From: Syngnathus acus
Lineage: Eukaryota > Chordata > Actinopteri > Syngnathiformes > Syngnathidae
DNA: 64,000 nucleotides
Assembly (NCBI RefSeq): GCF_901709675.1
Contig: NC_051088.1
Coordinates: 14,921,693 to 14,985,692 of the forward strand
Reading direction: 5' to 3'
The notes under the pieces: generated by a model
What the model saw: the letters and a program-made list of their open reading frames with translations, nothing else
Told to the model about the DNA's origin: nothing
Databases searched by the model: none
Program-made: the position numbers and the translations under genes
Part shown: positions 35,501 through 47,412 of the stretch, in pieces
How positions within the stretch are numbered: position 1 is the first letter of the stretch
Layout: every line of letters starts with the position of its first letter

Positions 35501-38500
35501 AAATCTGTGCATAAAGAGAGATACTATTTTTCCCAGTAGTTCTTTGAATTGACAAAATGGATAAAAGAGATCGTCCTAATTTGTACTCTTATAGGGGAAG
35601 CTGTCTTTGCATAACAGCGTCAACCGGGTGGATCATGTCTTCACTATTCGAGGAGTGGGTGAGCGCCCCCTGCCTGTGGAGCACCTTGTACTACGATGTC
35701 CTGTGGGCAAGACCACTCACAGACAGCTGAGTGTCCCCAACTACAGTCGGAACGCAGTCTTGCTTCAGGTTGGTCACTTAAACGCATGCAGCAGATTGTG
35801 AAATAGGGGAGCCTAATTCATTTGTGAACCTGTGTGTGTGCGTGCGTGTGTGTGTGTTTGTGTATAGGTGGTGACAGACCTATCTATTATCAGTGGCAAT
35901 TCATCCCTAAAAGTTCAACCTGGTCAAAGCACTCTGTACACCCTGGCTGTGTCGCCATGGAAACGAGGAGAGCTATCAGGTGATGTTTACTTCTATTGAT
36001 ACTTTTGAATAGAATTTGATTCAAAGAAGTTAAAGAAAAGAGGCAAAGAATGTTAAAATGTTTCCCACAGGTTATGTATCATTTGTTGAGATTGATCAGC
36101 CGGATGAGGGAAATGCTAACAAAGGTAAATTTTTGTTGTTACTAGTTTTGATTCCTTCGTTAGCTACCTGCATGTCACATTTGTGTCGCCGGCGCTAAAT
36201 GGTGGCCAGACACTGTTCTTTTTTGTTGCAGGGGAATTTTGAACATATTCTAATTTTCCTTGCGACAAATGTTGGCACCTCTACTTCAGTGCAAAGTGTG
36301 ATTTCTTTGCCACTTCTGCAATTCCCTTTCAGTGAATACCGTTGGACACTATGAGGTGTTCTACACTCTTGAAATAACTTGTGAACCAGAGGCACCAGTG
36401 CACACCTTTAATGTTCAGTGCACTGTTCAAGTAAGCTCAACATACTCACGGCCTTTCTTTCCTGTCTGACACCTGAGTATTGAAAAACATGCAAATCCTG
36501 AATATCTCTTTGCCATGTTAATGCTCTCCAGAGCTCCGTCGCCATAGAGATCCCTGTCAGTAACCCGGGAGAAGAGCTCCTCATGCTCAACGTGGACCTG
36601 GAAGGAGATGATTTGTGTGGAGCGGACTGGGTTTTCATCCCCCCACAAGAAACGCTGACCTACAAAGTCACATTTTCTCCAGTAAAAGTTGGGAAGACCA
36701 GAGGCAGGTTTGGAGTTTCTCTTTTGGATTTTCATACCTCTGCTCAAAGTATTTGTGGTCTCTGGAGAGGCATCAGCAATTTATTAACATGGCTTAGGTG
36801 GTGGAGCGCTCTCAACCTGAATGGTGTTGGCGCATTTCTTTTGTAATAAATGAATGCCATGCAAGTTTAAATGTCATTATCTTTGTTTTAGTCTGTAAAG
36901 TGTTTTTTTTTTACGAGCGTGGTCACAGAACATGTCATGGTAAATTTATATCACTTGTAATATTTTCCAGAACAGTATAGTCATTATCACTTTTTTGTTT
37001 GTATGTTTGTTCTGTCCCAGCGTGGTGTTCCAGTCTGAACCAGTCGGAGAGTTTTGGTATCAGTTGGAGCTTTATGCTATTCCCTCTGCTGTTGTGACAC
37101 TACCACAAGCTAGCTGTCCATTGGGAAAGTAGGTAGCAGCACAAAAAGCAACAACCACACTGCAGTTATTGCATAATACGCAAAAATATTCACCATAAAT
37201 CTGGAAATGCTGAGGGTCTTTCAAGCTATTGTTTATTTTTCAATTTTCAACACCAGCACTTTCAAATTCTAAAAAGGAATTTGTTCAGGTCATTTACGGT
37301 AGAGTTTTACCCATTTCAAATAATTATTGCTGTCAAAACGCTGTCATGGCGTTAAACATTAAACTTCCCACCAAGGGTTCAGATTGCTTGATTTCCTATT
37401 CCACTCGATTAGACTTGATCATATTTTGCTATGGTGTGTTTTTTTTTAATCATTTTTGACTGGGAATTTTGAATGGAATTGTATTTTCTGTATAATGTAT
37501 ATTTTAGGTGGACTCGCCAGTTCATTGCGGTGGTCAACCCAACAGCAGATACAATCAAGGTGAACGTGACCAACACTAACCCTCGGAACTACACGCTGGA
37601 ACTGGGCTCGGAAAGCACTGTTAGTATTTTTTGTTTTGTTTCCTTTCTTCTACTGAACTCTGTGTCTACTGCTCACAGTTCACAGTTCTCTACTACTGTT
37701 TTTATTTTGTTTTCCATGTAATTTATCATGTGTGTGTTTGTGTGTGTGTTTCAGGTTACTGTAGAGCCCCACTCTGCCAGCCAACTTGGGGTCCTCTTCA
37801 CTCCATCATCTCTTGGAGAGTGTAACCACGGAGCAAAGATCACTTTCACATGCCCTCAGGTGTTTAAACACATACAGAAAACAAACAACTTCAATTTTAT
37901 GAGTTGCACAATATTTTGATGCATTTAGCCTTTTTTAATTTTGTTTAAGCAGTTGCTGTTTTTCCGACATTATTTTTTTGCCCTTTTTCACACGGTAGTT
38001 GCAGCAATGGTGTGTGTTGTTGTTTGGCCGGGGTCTCGAACCCAGACGAGAGGAACCTTTGAGCATCTCTTCTACAGTCGGCGCCAGCGAGTCTTTAACC
38101 GTTCGCTTCACAAATCCCACCGAGCATCCAGCCACAGTTGGAATCACACTTACAGGTCACATGAGAAATGTTGTTCTTTCACATGCACCCACTTAAACAC
38201 GCGCTTATGTGCATGTATACACATGTACGCACACACACACACAAAGACACACACACACGATCTAAATTACTTCTTCACTTCATCCCTTGTTTTTATTTGT
38301 ATGTGTAACAGATAAAGATCCAAGTGCTGCCCCTGACTTTGTTCCTGTGACTCCTGAAAAGAATGTGTTCTCGCTATCTCTGAGTCAAGTGGAAGGTTTG
38401 TTTACTTAATCCATATGACCAAAGAACAGATTCTTTTTTCAAACAAGCACTCTGAGAATGCAAAAAAATAAATAAATCCTTTACCGATTGAATGGCTGCA

Positions 38501-41500
38501 GCAAGTCAGAATTTCCATTAGAAATGCAAGCGTTGGCGTTTCTACATACATAGTACATAAGTGTATATCCAAGCAAATTTGTCAGAAACTCCTGAGCTTC
38601 CTTTCAGCATAAATATTTTCTGTGGCAGTGAGATATGAATCGTGACTTTTTTGACAGTTGGAGCCAACATTTGGCAAATTTGACTTGCAGGCAAACTTGA
38701 GATACCATTGCTGGATGGTTGCAGTGAACTCAACACACTACTCATTCTAGCAGCTCATGAGCAAATCCTTTAAGCAAGTCTTCAAACTCCTACTCCTTGG
38801 ATTTTTAAAATAATTATATGAGGCTTTGCATGAGATATCTATTTAGCTCAGCGCTAACAAACAATGCAAAATACCATAGACAGGGTTGTTGAGTTTCTTC
38901 TGAAATTTTGCTGGCTATTTGTCTTTAATGCTTGCTATAGTATGTACAGTATTTGTTTGTATAATTTCCCCCCAAGGGTCCAAGGCGTACACACTGAAAA
39001 GATCAATGCCTATTGATACTCTGGCATTTTTTTCTATTTACTTAAGGCATGACTGTATGTATGACGCTTCAAATAACAGCTTCTATCATTCAAATGGATT
39101 CCAATGAAATGTTTTTTTTTTTTAATGAAGTTACAGCTGAGATTCTATTCTTCCTTCCCTCAGAGACTTTGCTCAGTCCTGACATTTAATCGTTGCTTCA
39201 GCATCCTTTGTTGATTGCCGCAGAGACTTTTGTGCACAAATTGGAACATTTCCATCGGCATCTTGAAAGTGTTAACTGTGGAACAGTGCATCACTCAAGA
39301 CATCCCCTTGCTTAGTTTATCAGGAGGATAGCTTCTTGTTTACTAAAACCCTGCTCTTTTTTAAATAGGCTATGTAGGGAAAGTGCAGATTTTGCTCAAT
39401 TTCATTTGCTGGAAGCAAACACACCAAATGCATTTTCTAAACAGTCCATTCTACTTTAGAAGTACTGCAGATAAATTGGCGTGGTTAATATTGGAAGGTG
39501 GAAAAAGTGTTTGCTCTGGATTTTTTTGTCGCAGGTATACAGATTAGTGAGGGGGGAAGTTTGGATGTGCCGGTTGTGTTTGCACCCAAGTCTATGGACC
39601 CGCAGCAGTCCTGGTTATGCATCTCTATGACGCCCCTCAACAACGTTACGAGCGGAAAAAGGTGTGTAGTATTTCCATTCTGACAGAATTCTACTTTGGA
39701 TTAAAATTGTCCAACGCAATAAGGCACAACGTGTGATGACATTGGGGCAAATAATTTTCCAGAATAAATTGATGCCATGACATAATTTACACATCCTTGC
39801 TGTCTTATCTCTATTTCCTATCAGATTATTCTTTTATTTATTTTTTTGCTGAACATGTTCTTTGAGTTCACATCAATTAAAAACTGCACTACCATTAGGA
39901 ACAATGAATAACAATGATGTTGGCGGCCGTAAAATGAAAATGTCGCTTGTTTGTTTCTGAAATAAAATCTTTATTTCATAGGCATTATTTGGTTTTGCAA
40001 GGTCAGGAAATACAAAAGTAGTAGCTTTGACTCTTTTTTTTTTTTTTTTTTTTTTGTCTTAATGGCGCTTGTCGGCTTTTTACGCCCAAACTCCTCTTAA
40101 TATGTTCACTTGCTACTAATGACGAATAGCGAAGCGTTAAGCATGCTCCACACTCATAATTAAACAGGGCAAGGAGGAAGCTGTCGACCATCTGTTGGAT
40201 CTACCCTCTCTGTGGGATTCCCGTGAAAGCGCCTGTTGATTACTCACCACTCTGCGTGCTCCAGTGTGAAGCGGGCTGCCAGCTGGAAAAGAGGCTTGAT
40301 GTCCAGCTCACTGGATTAGTGTCAAATGCTCCAAGTGGACATGAAGGTGTGGCTCTCAAGCATCTGTATCTTTTTGTCATGACGGACTGTCAACACTGGA
40401 GTAAAATTCGTTTTTATGTTTGACTTGGACCTGACGTTGACTTTCAAATAAGGGGAGGGATGTCTCTCCGGAACATGCAAATGTTAATTGTCAAGGTCAC
40501 AGCAATGTCTAATAGGCAGAAAATAATGCTGATTGTTTAGCACTGATGATCAAAAGAAAAATTTCAACATATTGCATCAGATAGTGTGTTTTCTTAAAGT
40601 CCCCGACGGAGGCTTTACAGGGCTGGAATTATTGCGTCAACAAATCTTCAAAAGCTAATGCTATGGTGAAAAGTGACATTCTGGCCACATTATAGTCTGG
40701 TTTCTCTCAGAGGGCTGTTGACTGTGAAACCAATTAAAAGTTTAGGTACCCTATCATATCATAATATATAAACAACAAATTAGTGTATGTATCCATGAGG
40801 TGATATAAGGATTTTGAAAACACAAGTCTAGATCATAGTGTTCAGCTATTAAAGTTAGGGGAAAAAATGCTTGCAATAGCTGAGTTATTATTCATTACAT
40901 ATGATAAAGTGAAATGTGGTGCAAATTTTAATTAGAATCCTGGAAGTTGATGCATGTGATTTACCTTTGTGGGCCACAAAAAAAGATGTGGGTCAGATTT
41001 GGCCCCTGGGCCTTGAGTTTGACACCCGTTTTTACAAGATCCCAAGTGAAATTACTAATTTGTATTCTGAGCAACTTAACATCTTGATATGCTGTTTTTA
41101 ACATGTCCATATTTTGCATCTCCATCCTTCTGCTGGTCAGAAGAACTCAATATTTTTTTTTACTTTTCCAGTTTCCGATGTGTTTGTGGAAGACTTCCAA
41201 TGTGAGGTGTGTTTTGAAAGTGAAACCGTGGACTGCCTGACCGCTTCTATCGAAGCTGGGAGGAGGGACCCCGAGACCGGCGTTGTAACGCTCACCATCA
41301 ATCTGCTCCACAGTCCGGTCGAGCAATGCAGGTGCTGGCACAAAAATCACCAGCGAAAGCTTTACGCACAATGACAGGAGGCAACTATGCGCCCGTTTGA
41401 CTGATACAGACACACACAAACATTCAGTCTCATACTATATCCTCACAGCTTGAAACATAAACGCTCATTTTCATATTAATCAACACCTTCAATATGTGAT

Positions 41501-43755
41501 GAAAGATGGCAGATTTGCCCCCCACCCCCCTCTGTGAAGAAGTAAATATGAAGCCATAAAAAGATTGTCAGGATCCAGACACACAGCAGGAGGGAGAGCG
41601 TTCAATCAGTTTGTCCTCCTGCTTTGTCAATAACAGATGACACGTTGCGTAAACACGACATTATTTGTTTTTTGCCTCATCTGTCTCGTCTGCATTCATT
41701 TTTGGCCTTTTCGCTGTATTCTGCTTCTTCTTACTGAGGAAGATTTTCAATGTTGGATTGATTGAAGACTCTCTTGACATCAATTACTCCAAGCATCATA
41801 AGACTTCATTAATGACTTTGGAAATCATTCAACTCATTTGATGGAATACACTTTTATCAGCAATATAAGCAGTGTTCATTCGTTTTATTCAGCGAGCCAA
41901 GCAATGCGCTTTAGCTTCTCCCATCATGTTGTCATCCTAACCTTCTGATACGCATTATTATTGTGTCACCTCAACTCAGTTTTATTGATAGAGGACTTTA
42001 AAAAAAAAACTGAGGCAAAGTGCTTGACATGAAGAAAATTTAGCAAATTGCACATTTTCACCACTACACTTTAAAATCATTCAATGCCATTTGACAGCAT
42101 TTCATATTTTTCAACAACATCATTCAATATCATTTCATTGATAATCCATTCAGCATTTCAGCTTTCACATGAGATTTCTTCAGAAGAGAGAATGTGGAAG
42201 AAACCGACCCCACACACATTTTTTTACAAACTGCTTGCATTTTTCTTTGCCCATCTTTTCAATCTTGAAAACACAACCTTCAAATTCCACCACAGTTTTG
42301 AAGATTTTCACGAACCAGCTGGAATCCGTTCTGTGCATACTAAAAATCACCTGTGTAATGACAACACTTAAAGCAAACGATGTCTACAACTGTGAACCCT
42401 TTAAGCATTTCACTGCAAATAGCACAATTACTGTCACAAATGCCCAATTCGTGTTTGCCTGGAACATTGCATTTGGCTTCCTGTTGAGGGAGTTCATTCA
42501 TCATGCTCTGTCTTAATCTGCAGCCGCATTAATGTGCCTGGCGGAGTCGATACCTTGCCAGGGTTAGCACACTGTGAGAAAATGATATGGGGGTGCACCA
42601 CAGCCCCCCCACCCCCACATACACACACCAGCATCCTACAATTTCTAACAGTCGTGATGCAAGATGTACATATTTACGTGTGTATGTATGTGTGTACAGG
42701 TTCTCAGCTATTCTAGTGGTGCAACATGCGTCCGGACAAATCTGGAAGTTTTCCCTCGATGTCATGGCCACAGAGCCCCAGGTTGATGATGTCATGGACA
42801 CAGATGTCACAGAGTTTGGTCAAACATCCGCGCTGGGCTTCTACTTGACCAGCACCACTCGGTGTGTATGTTTGCTCTCTTGCATGTACTGTAGGTTGAA
42901 AGCAAATGTTTGCTGTCCCGATTGCAGTTTTTTCAAATTAAGACTTGTTTTGTATTAGTTGTAGAAGTGAAGTAGAAGTTTCCTACCTTGTTAATTCATT
43001 GTTGATAAATATTGTGAGAAATAAATGACATGATCAGGGTCTTCTCATAGGTGAATGTCATCAATTATACTTAAAAGGTCATTTGGGCAAATTTGTTATT
43101 TCAGAAGTGTGTATCAAATTGGTAGCCTTGGTAACCAAAAGGTTGGTGATGCCTTATACTATACTGCAGTACATATTTTCCCTCAAGAGCCATTCCATGG
43201 TTAAAAATTAAGATCATCAATGTAGCCCAGCTAATCATGGAAGAATAAATATGCTTAGTTACTGGGATAATATTCTGGTCAGACTGCCCACCTTATCTGT
43301 CCTTCTGTCTAATTTCAATGAATATTCAAATTTTCAGGAGGCCGGAGCCCTTTACTGCAACGTTCCTGCCAGGCAGCAGCAGTGAGTTTGCTGTAACTCC
43401 AACCTCTGGAATGTTGCCGCCTGTTGATTCCAGCGGTGCCCTCATCAATGTGTTTTTCACCCCCGCCATCAAAAATAAGAGGCACAACGCAAGACTTACC
43501 ATCCAGGTACTTCAATGTAGAATTTACACCACACTGTATATGAAAGTTGCATGATAAACAGCTGACCAATCATTACCACAGGCAACGGACATGCTGTGGA
43601 AGTATGACATCAGAGGTGTGACGCCTCCTCTGATTGAAACGTCACCTAACAACACGGTTCCGGTGCCCACTAGAGAACAGCATCCCAACTTTGTAACAAG
43701 GAACCTTCGTATTCCGGCCCTGGCAAAGTCATCACCGCTGAAATTTTGTAAATAA
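14185..43755 (+). CDS. cfap47: CFAP47, giant ASH/CH-domain ciliary protein
   Basis: CFAP47 is a cilia/flagella protein linked to the axonemal central apparatus; human variants cause X-linked sperm flagella defects. About 67 coding exons were traced by splice sites and frame, totalling about 9.29 kb (about 3,095 codons); the human protein is about 3,187 aa. The start is the first ATG in frame (14185, [11 protein letters not shown]); the stop is TAA 43753-43755. Many repeated immunoglobulin-like ASH/MSP-type segments occur ([53 protein letters not shown]), with one calponin-homology domain in the middle (exons 36-39). Exon lists are in the block entries below. All joins keep frame except exon 44 to 45, where the donor is unclear. 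A possible poly(A) signal ATTAAA is at 43796-43801. HYDIN, CFAP65 and CFAP74 have similar domains, but the CH domain, length and neighbour TMEM47 favour CFAP47. Confidence 0.9.
19182..19418 (+). repeat. cfap47: Tandem duplication across the CFAP47 exon 15 acceptor
   Basis: Two copies of about 110 bp lie side by side, 19182-19294 and about 19309-19418. Each contains intron end plus exon start (GAACTGTATATCCATAT, CTCTGTCTGATTTCCCACAA). The upstream copy has TTATGCAAATG where the functional copy has TTATAGCAAATG, so it lacks the AG, and its C/A runs shift the frame. Only the downstream copy can serve as the exon. Confidence 0.85.
19701..26647 (+). other. cfap47: CFAP47 exons 16-33 (middle ASH-like region)
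   Basis: Exons: 19701-19945, 20306-20436, 20939-21061, 21135-21266, 21340-21417, 21847-21994, 22076-22158, 22699-22879, 22967-23052, 23471-23687, 23767-23971, 24799-24910, 24989-25089, 25632-25729, 25857-25970, 26046-26264, 26330-26401, 26510-26647. Phases agree at every join. Exons 30-31 encode a serine-rich low-complexity linker ([20 protein letters not shown]). Exon 31 continues with [18 protein letters not shown] and leads into the CH region. Confidence 0.8.
24305..24725 (+). repeat. Fish retroposon-derived fragments in CFAP47 intron 26
   Basis: Two pieces recur widely in teleost genomes: AATCAAATTTATTTATATAG followed by CCAGGAGGGCAAGGAAAAAC (24317-24405), and GAATAGGCTCCAGCTGACC then AATGAGGATAAGC before GAAAATGGA (24669-24725). 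Recognition is from memory of common fish repeats; family names are not assigned. Confidence 0.5.
26974..28854 (+). other. cfap47: CFAP47 exons 34-39, calponin-homology domain
   Basis: Exons: 26974-27055, 27191-27286, 27411-27597, 27705-27802, 27926-28042, 28720-28854. The encoded segment reads [56 protein letters not shown] and [16 protein letters not shown], the order of helices in a divergent CH domain (residues about 1,740-1,870). Human CFAP47 was formerly called CHDC2 for this domain; such domains in axonemal proteins usually contact microtubules or actin-like partners. Confidence 0.85.
28855..29909. other. CFAP47 intron 39 with two tandem microsatellites
   Basis: This 1.05-kb intron holds a (GGAT)n tract, about 29426-29503, followed by a (GAAA)n tract, about 29533-29630. 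Repeats in both reading directions create long artefactual open frames. Nothing else is recognised. Confidence 0.7.
29426..29630. repeat. (GGAT)n and (GAAA)n microsatellites
   Basis: About 19 near-perfect GGAT units are followed after 30 bp by about 24 GAAA units with a few interruptions (AAAAAG, GAGAGA). The purine-only GAAA strand could form a triplex. Confidence 0.95.
30650..31340 (+). mobile_element. hAT-like relic with nested palindromic MITE, CFAP47 intron 41
   Basis: TTTCTCAAATTGGGGTCCCC at the left (30653) and ACTTGAGAACCCGTGCTCT at the right (to 31335) resemble the inverted ends of fish/vertebrate hAT-type elements. Inside lies a 198-bp unit (30733-30930) with inverted ends of about 40 bp (TTTTATCCATCTCAGGGGGC at the left and its diverged complement at the right). 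Confidence 0.5.
30733..30930. mobile_element. Short palindromic MITE
   Basis: The left arm ATCCATCTCAGGGGGCAGCC pairs with the right arm, complement of GGCTACCCCCTGAGGTGGAT, extending to the following ATTTTGCCA/TGGCAAAA. A diverged left-arm copy is at 52505-52560 (TTTTTATCTATGTCAGGGTC, ACATTTTGCCACTTGCTGT). Two copies support a mobile family. Confidence 0.65.
32950..33347. mobile_element. MITE-like element in CFAP47 intron 46
   Basis: The left end GGGCCCTATTTT (32951) and right end AAAATAGAGCCC (33335-33346) are inverted repeats. CGCAGTGTGCACGTTCG just inside the right end is also typical of a common fish non-autonomous DNA element. No clear target-site duplication is seen. Confidence 0.6.
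36532..43755 (+). other. cfap47: CFAP47 exons 56-67 (C-terminal region)
   Basis: Exons: 36532-36707, 37021-37128, 37508-37619, 37755-37859, 37999-38155, 38312-38395, 39535-39661, 40168-40346, 41172-41331, 42700-42861, 43338-43506, 43582-43755. Segments such as [52 protein letters not shown] and [18 protein letters not shown] match the regular ASH-like repeats of CFAP47 and its relatives. Introns here are longer (up to 1.4 kb between 41332 and 42699) and hold only simple repeats and decayed elements. Confidence 0.8.
40960..41035 (-). repeat. hAT-related repeat fragment (GGCCC-type)
   Basis: On the minus strand it reads GGTGTCAAACTCAAGGCCC, then GGGGCCAAATCTGACCCAC, then TTTTGTGGCCCACAAA. A second copy in the opposite orientation lies at 57254-57325 (GTCAAGGCCCGAGGGCCAGA, CATGTGGCCCGCATAATC). 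This is a well-known end of hAT-type elements in vertebrates. Confidence 0.6.
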
Positions 43756-45239
43756 CTCTTCACCTTTTTTGTCATTACATGAGGTGTCAAACGTTATTAA
43801 ATAGCACAGGTTTAGTTCATGTTAACAAGTTTACACAGTTCTCTGAATTTGCCTCACCCCCAACAGAGGTACAAATCAGCTTGAGGAGGAGAGTGGGCTT
43901 AATTAGTACTTTCATTTGTAGCAATGATAAGTGGCCATTAGTTTAAAGTGTTTAAATGTGCTACTTTTTCCATTTTTGTGGTTAATAGTAATAACGAGTT
44001 TTAATTGTAATCACAGTAATATTGAAGGTTAATCTTTTTCCTGATTTTTTGCACCCACTGGAGGCCTAGGTTCCCTCAACGTTTGTCTGGATTGATTACG
44101 TTAAGAGGTTTAACCCGTTCACATGATGAACCTGGGTGTGAGAAATTACAACTAATACAAGCTACGAAAACTTGCATTGGGTGTATAGTCCTATAAACTG
44201 TGTTTTCAGGCGATTCATTTATTACACTTTGGTTCCAGGTCAATTTTAAGAATATTATAGACATGGAGATCTTAAGGTAATTCAATTTTAAAGTGTGATA
44301 CAGTTTTCTTGAGTTCTAAATGCCCATTAAGGTTTTGTGCCACAGTGTTCACTCTGCATTAAAACACAAACTTCTTGTTATTGATGTGATGATTTTACAG
44401 GTCTGGCTCACTTGACATCTAATTTGCTCTGATAGCCCCTCATCTATGAGTTTGAGACCCCTCCTTTTTGTGGCTTGCCGCAAATTGTTTTTCCCATTAA
44501 TTTCTGATAAAGCCCCACAAAATAATGAAGACACAAAAGTTGAAGCGCAAAGTGGTAAGGGATAACTGTCCATCTTTCCTGAATTCTTGTGATTATGTTT
44601 TTTTTGTTATGACTACTTCAATTTAACATGCCTTAAAATGAATCCCTTTTATTAAGATTGCAGAGGTTTTACAGTCAACTTTGATGAGCAGGAAATCAAA
44701 AAAATGGCCATGATATACTAGTTACTGCCTCGGTTCAAATTAAATGTTACATCTTTTATTCCTTCTTTGTTAGATAATAACATTGTTCTAAATCACATTA
44801 TAAATTACGTCCCTTAAAATGAGAGCTTTTAAATCATATCTGAAAACTTGCTTTCCATAAAATAAATCACTTTAGTTGAGTGAGTGTGTGTGTATGGGGG
44901 GGGTTCTTGTAGTATACTTTGTAATGTGACACCAAAGGTTGAAGATAAAAATTGTGATGCAATAGACGTGCCTATACTGGTTTGACCTCAGGTATCTTGT
45001 GTCCTCAAAAATGTGTGATGTTCCACAAGACTTTGTTGCGTTTGAAGTTCGACCCTATTATCAGTGATAGAAAACTGAAAAGTTTCATCTCTGCTAACTT
45101 TCATCTTCTGCTGGATATCACTAACAACAAGAACAACTCCAATCAATTTGTTGGGTCGTGTTGAAAACTATATACATTTTGGAAAATGTACTTTTAATTG
45201 CTTGTATAACTCCCCGCCATCTTTAAAAAAAAATTACAA

Positions 45240-45935
45240 ATATGTATATAGTGTCCTCCAAAATTCTATTGTTGTATACTGAAGACATTAATGGGTTTCA
45301 GATCAAAAGATGGATATGGGACAAAAGTTTGGGAGTACAGCTTTTATTTCATGGTATTTAAATCTAGATATGGTAAACAACTCTGGATAGAGCACTTTTG
45401 GGTCGAAGCCACCCACTATTCAAGGAAGCAAAAGTATTGGAATGAGACTAATGAGTGTTTGTTGCCTTTTAGACTGATTCCCTAAATGTTTGATCGTGTT
45501 TGTTTTGAGCTTCACCTGTGAAAACGGCATTTACTGTTTAGCAAACACAAACACCAAAAAGCTGTCTATGGGAGAAAAACAAACTTTTTGAAGCTGAGAG
45601 AAGAGGCAGAATTAATCAAAGCTGTTGCACAAACATTGGCCATAGCCAATACAACAATTTGGAATGTAAAGAAAAACAAACTACTGCTGTACTGAGCAAC
45701 AGACATCAAATGGGTTTCGGTACTTTTGCTCACATGGAAAGTGGGTTGCTTCAAACAAAATGTGCTCTGTTTTGAGTTGCCTAACACATCTAGATGGAAA
45801 TGCCATCAAATAAAAGCCGGACTTTGGTCCTCTATTCATCTTTTGATCTGGAACCTAATGTCTTCAGTATACAACAAAAACAAAGGATTGACCTTGGTGT
45901 TCCGATAATTTTTGGACAGGCCTGTATGTACATAC
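45240..45935 (+). mobile_element. Degenerate Tc1/mariner-like element
   Basis: The block TTGTTGTATACTGAAGACAT followed by GATCAAAAGATG near the left end (about 45270-45312) is found inverted near the right end (45835-45885), indicating long terminal inverted repeats. The middle (about 45590-45680) retains a frame reading LREEAELIKAVAQTLAIANT then TIWNV, a transposase helix-turn-helix remnant. Most of the transposase is deleted. Confidence 0.65.
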
Positions 45936-45979
45936 AGAGTACGCCAGACCATGAAATGATGTAACTACAGGTGGCGTGT

Positions 45980-46138
<159 letters not shown>

Positions 46139-47412
46139 TTGACAGTGAGCGATGATAGCTGATTATTATTTCGGTTCATTAGCATATTTCATATCCTGCT
46201 GCTAGAATTCTAGCTCTTTATCAGACAACTTATGCATACACACACACATGCAAATCTGTTAAGTCATCATAACGATCGTCCTTGACATACACACACAAGT
46301 GCAATGAAGCATGCCTGAACCTTTTTTTTGTACACGAGAGAAGAGCTGAGAAGAGATGAAAGCCTTGTGTATGCATAATACAGTATGTGCATATGCAAGT
46401 GCGGTTGGAAATTGAGTTAAAAACCAATTTAATATCTGTTAATTCAGCACAGCATGTTGTAGCGATTCAAAAAATGCCACACAATTGGAACTTTAAAATT
46501 AAAGTACAAAATGAGTTATTTCAAGTCACCTGCATTGCCTTGCTTTTGTTTCTTTGGGTTGATGTTTTGCCATATCTCGATTGGATCGGGATTTTATTGT
46601 CTTATTTTCTTATTATACTCCAGGAAACAGAACATCCATTAATTGCTTATGGCTTATCTGTTGCTATGGCAACACACCTGCTAAAAAAGAGGTAGTGGGT
46701 TGGCTTGGTTGTGTATTGCCTTGGTTTGTCAGCAAGTACTCAAGATGCATGCTCGAATCCTTGTTCTGGCATGCGCCTTTGACTTGTTCACCCCATTACC
46801 ACCTAGCAGTTGACGTTTATCTCGATAGTGTTCTTTTTTTGTCTGCCGTCCCTCAGCATAACATTCCTGCCACATGACAGGTTGTGTCGGCACAACTGAC
46901 CGCAAGTAATTCTACAAAGGCCAGTCGGACTGTTTTTCTTTTCTTTCTTTTGCTGGAAATAGGGCTTTTGACAAGATGGAAGGAATCCTGAACAGTTCAA
47001 AATTGCTGTCAGCAAAACCTTCAACTTTTTTTGCCAGAAAGAATGAAAAAAAAGTTAGGAAATGTTTACCAGAACTTCTGAATTTTATTTGGGGTAAAAC
47101 GTTGTCTCAACTGAGCTGATACAAAGTCAGCCCATAACAAATACAATTATTACAAATTAGTACTTTAAAGGGAGACTTAGCAGTTTAAAACTGCTTGCAA
47201 GATTTGAATGTGGCCTCACTTTACTAATTGATTGACAACTCATCAATTCCATCTTCCCTCTCTGATTGGTTGTTTTTCCTTGGGTGTAGTGGTTTCTCAA
47301 AAACCTAATTAGAGGTACAGGAGGGAGACAAAGGTCAATTTTCTGACAGTGTTTTTTTTTTTTTTTTACTGATTCACCACTGTCAGGTCATATCAATCCT
47401 AACAAAAATGAC

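Larger units (their letters stand above)
29910..36430 (+). other. cfap47: CFAP47 exons 40-55
   Basis: Exons: 29910-30022, 30438-30588, 31502-31590, 31667-31753, 31837 to about 31910 (donor unclear), 31958-32094, 32568-32673, 33416-33675, 33845-33980, 34105-34232, 34933-34998, 35111-35254, 35595-35768, 35868-35979, 36071-36124, 36333-36430. Exon 47 uses the second AG of GCAGTCAG, which keeps phase. Strands such as [19 protein letters not shown] and [18 protein letters not shown] are ASH-like. Exon 44 is the weak point: exon 45 needs phase 1, and no good GT donor in that phase is seen. Confidence 0.75.
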
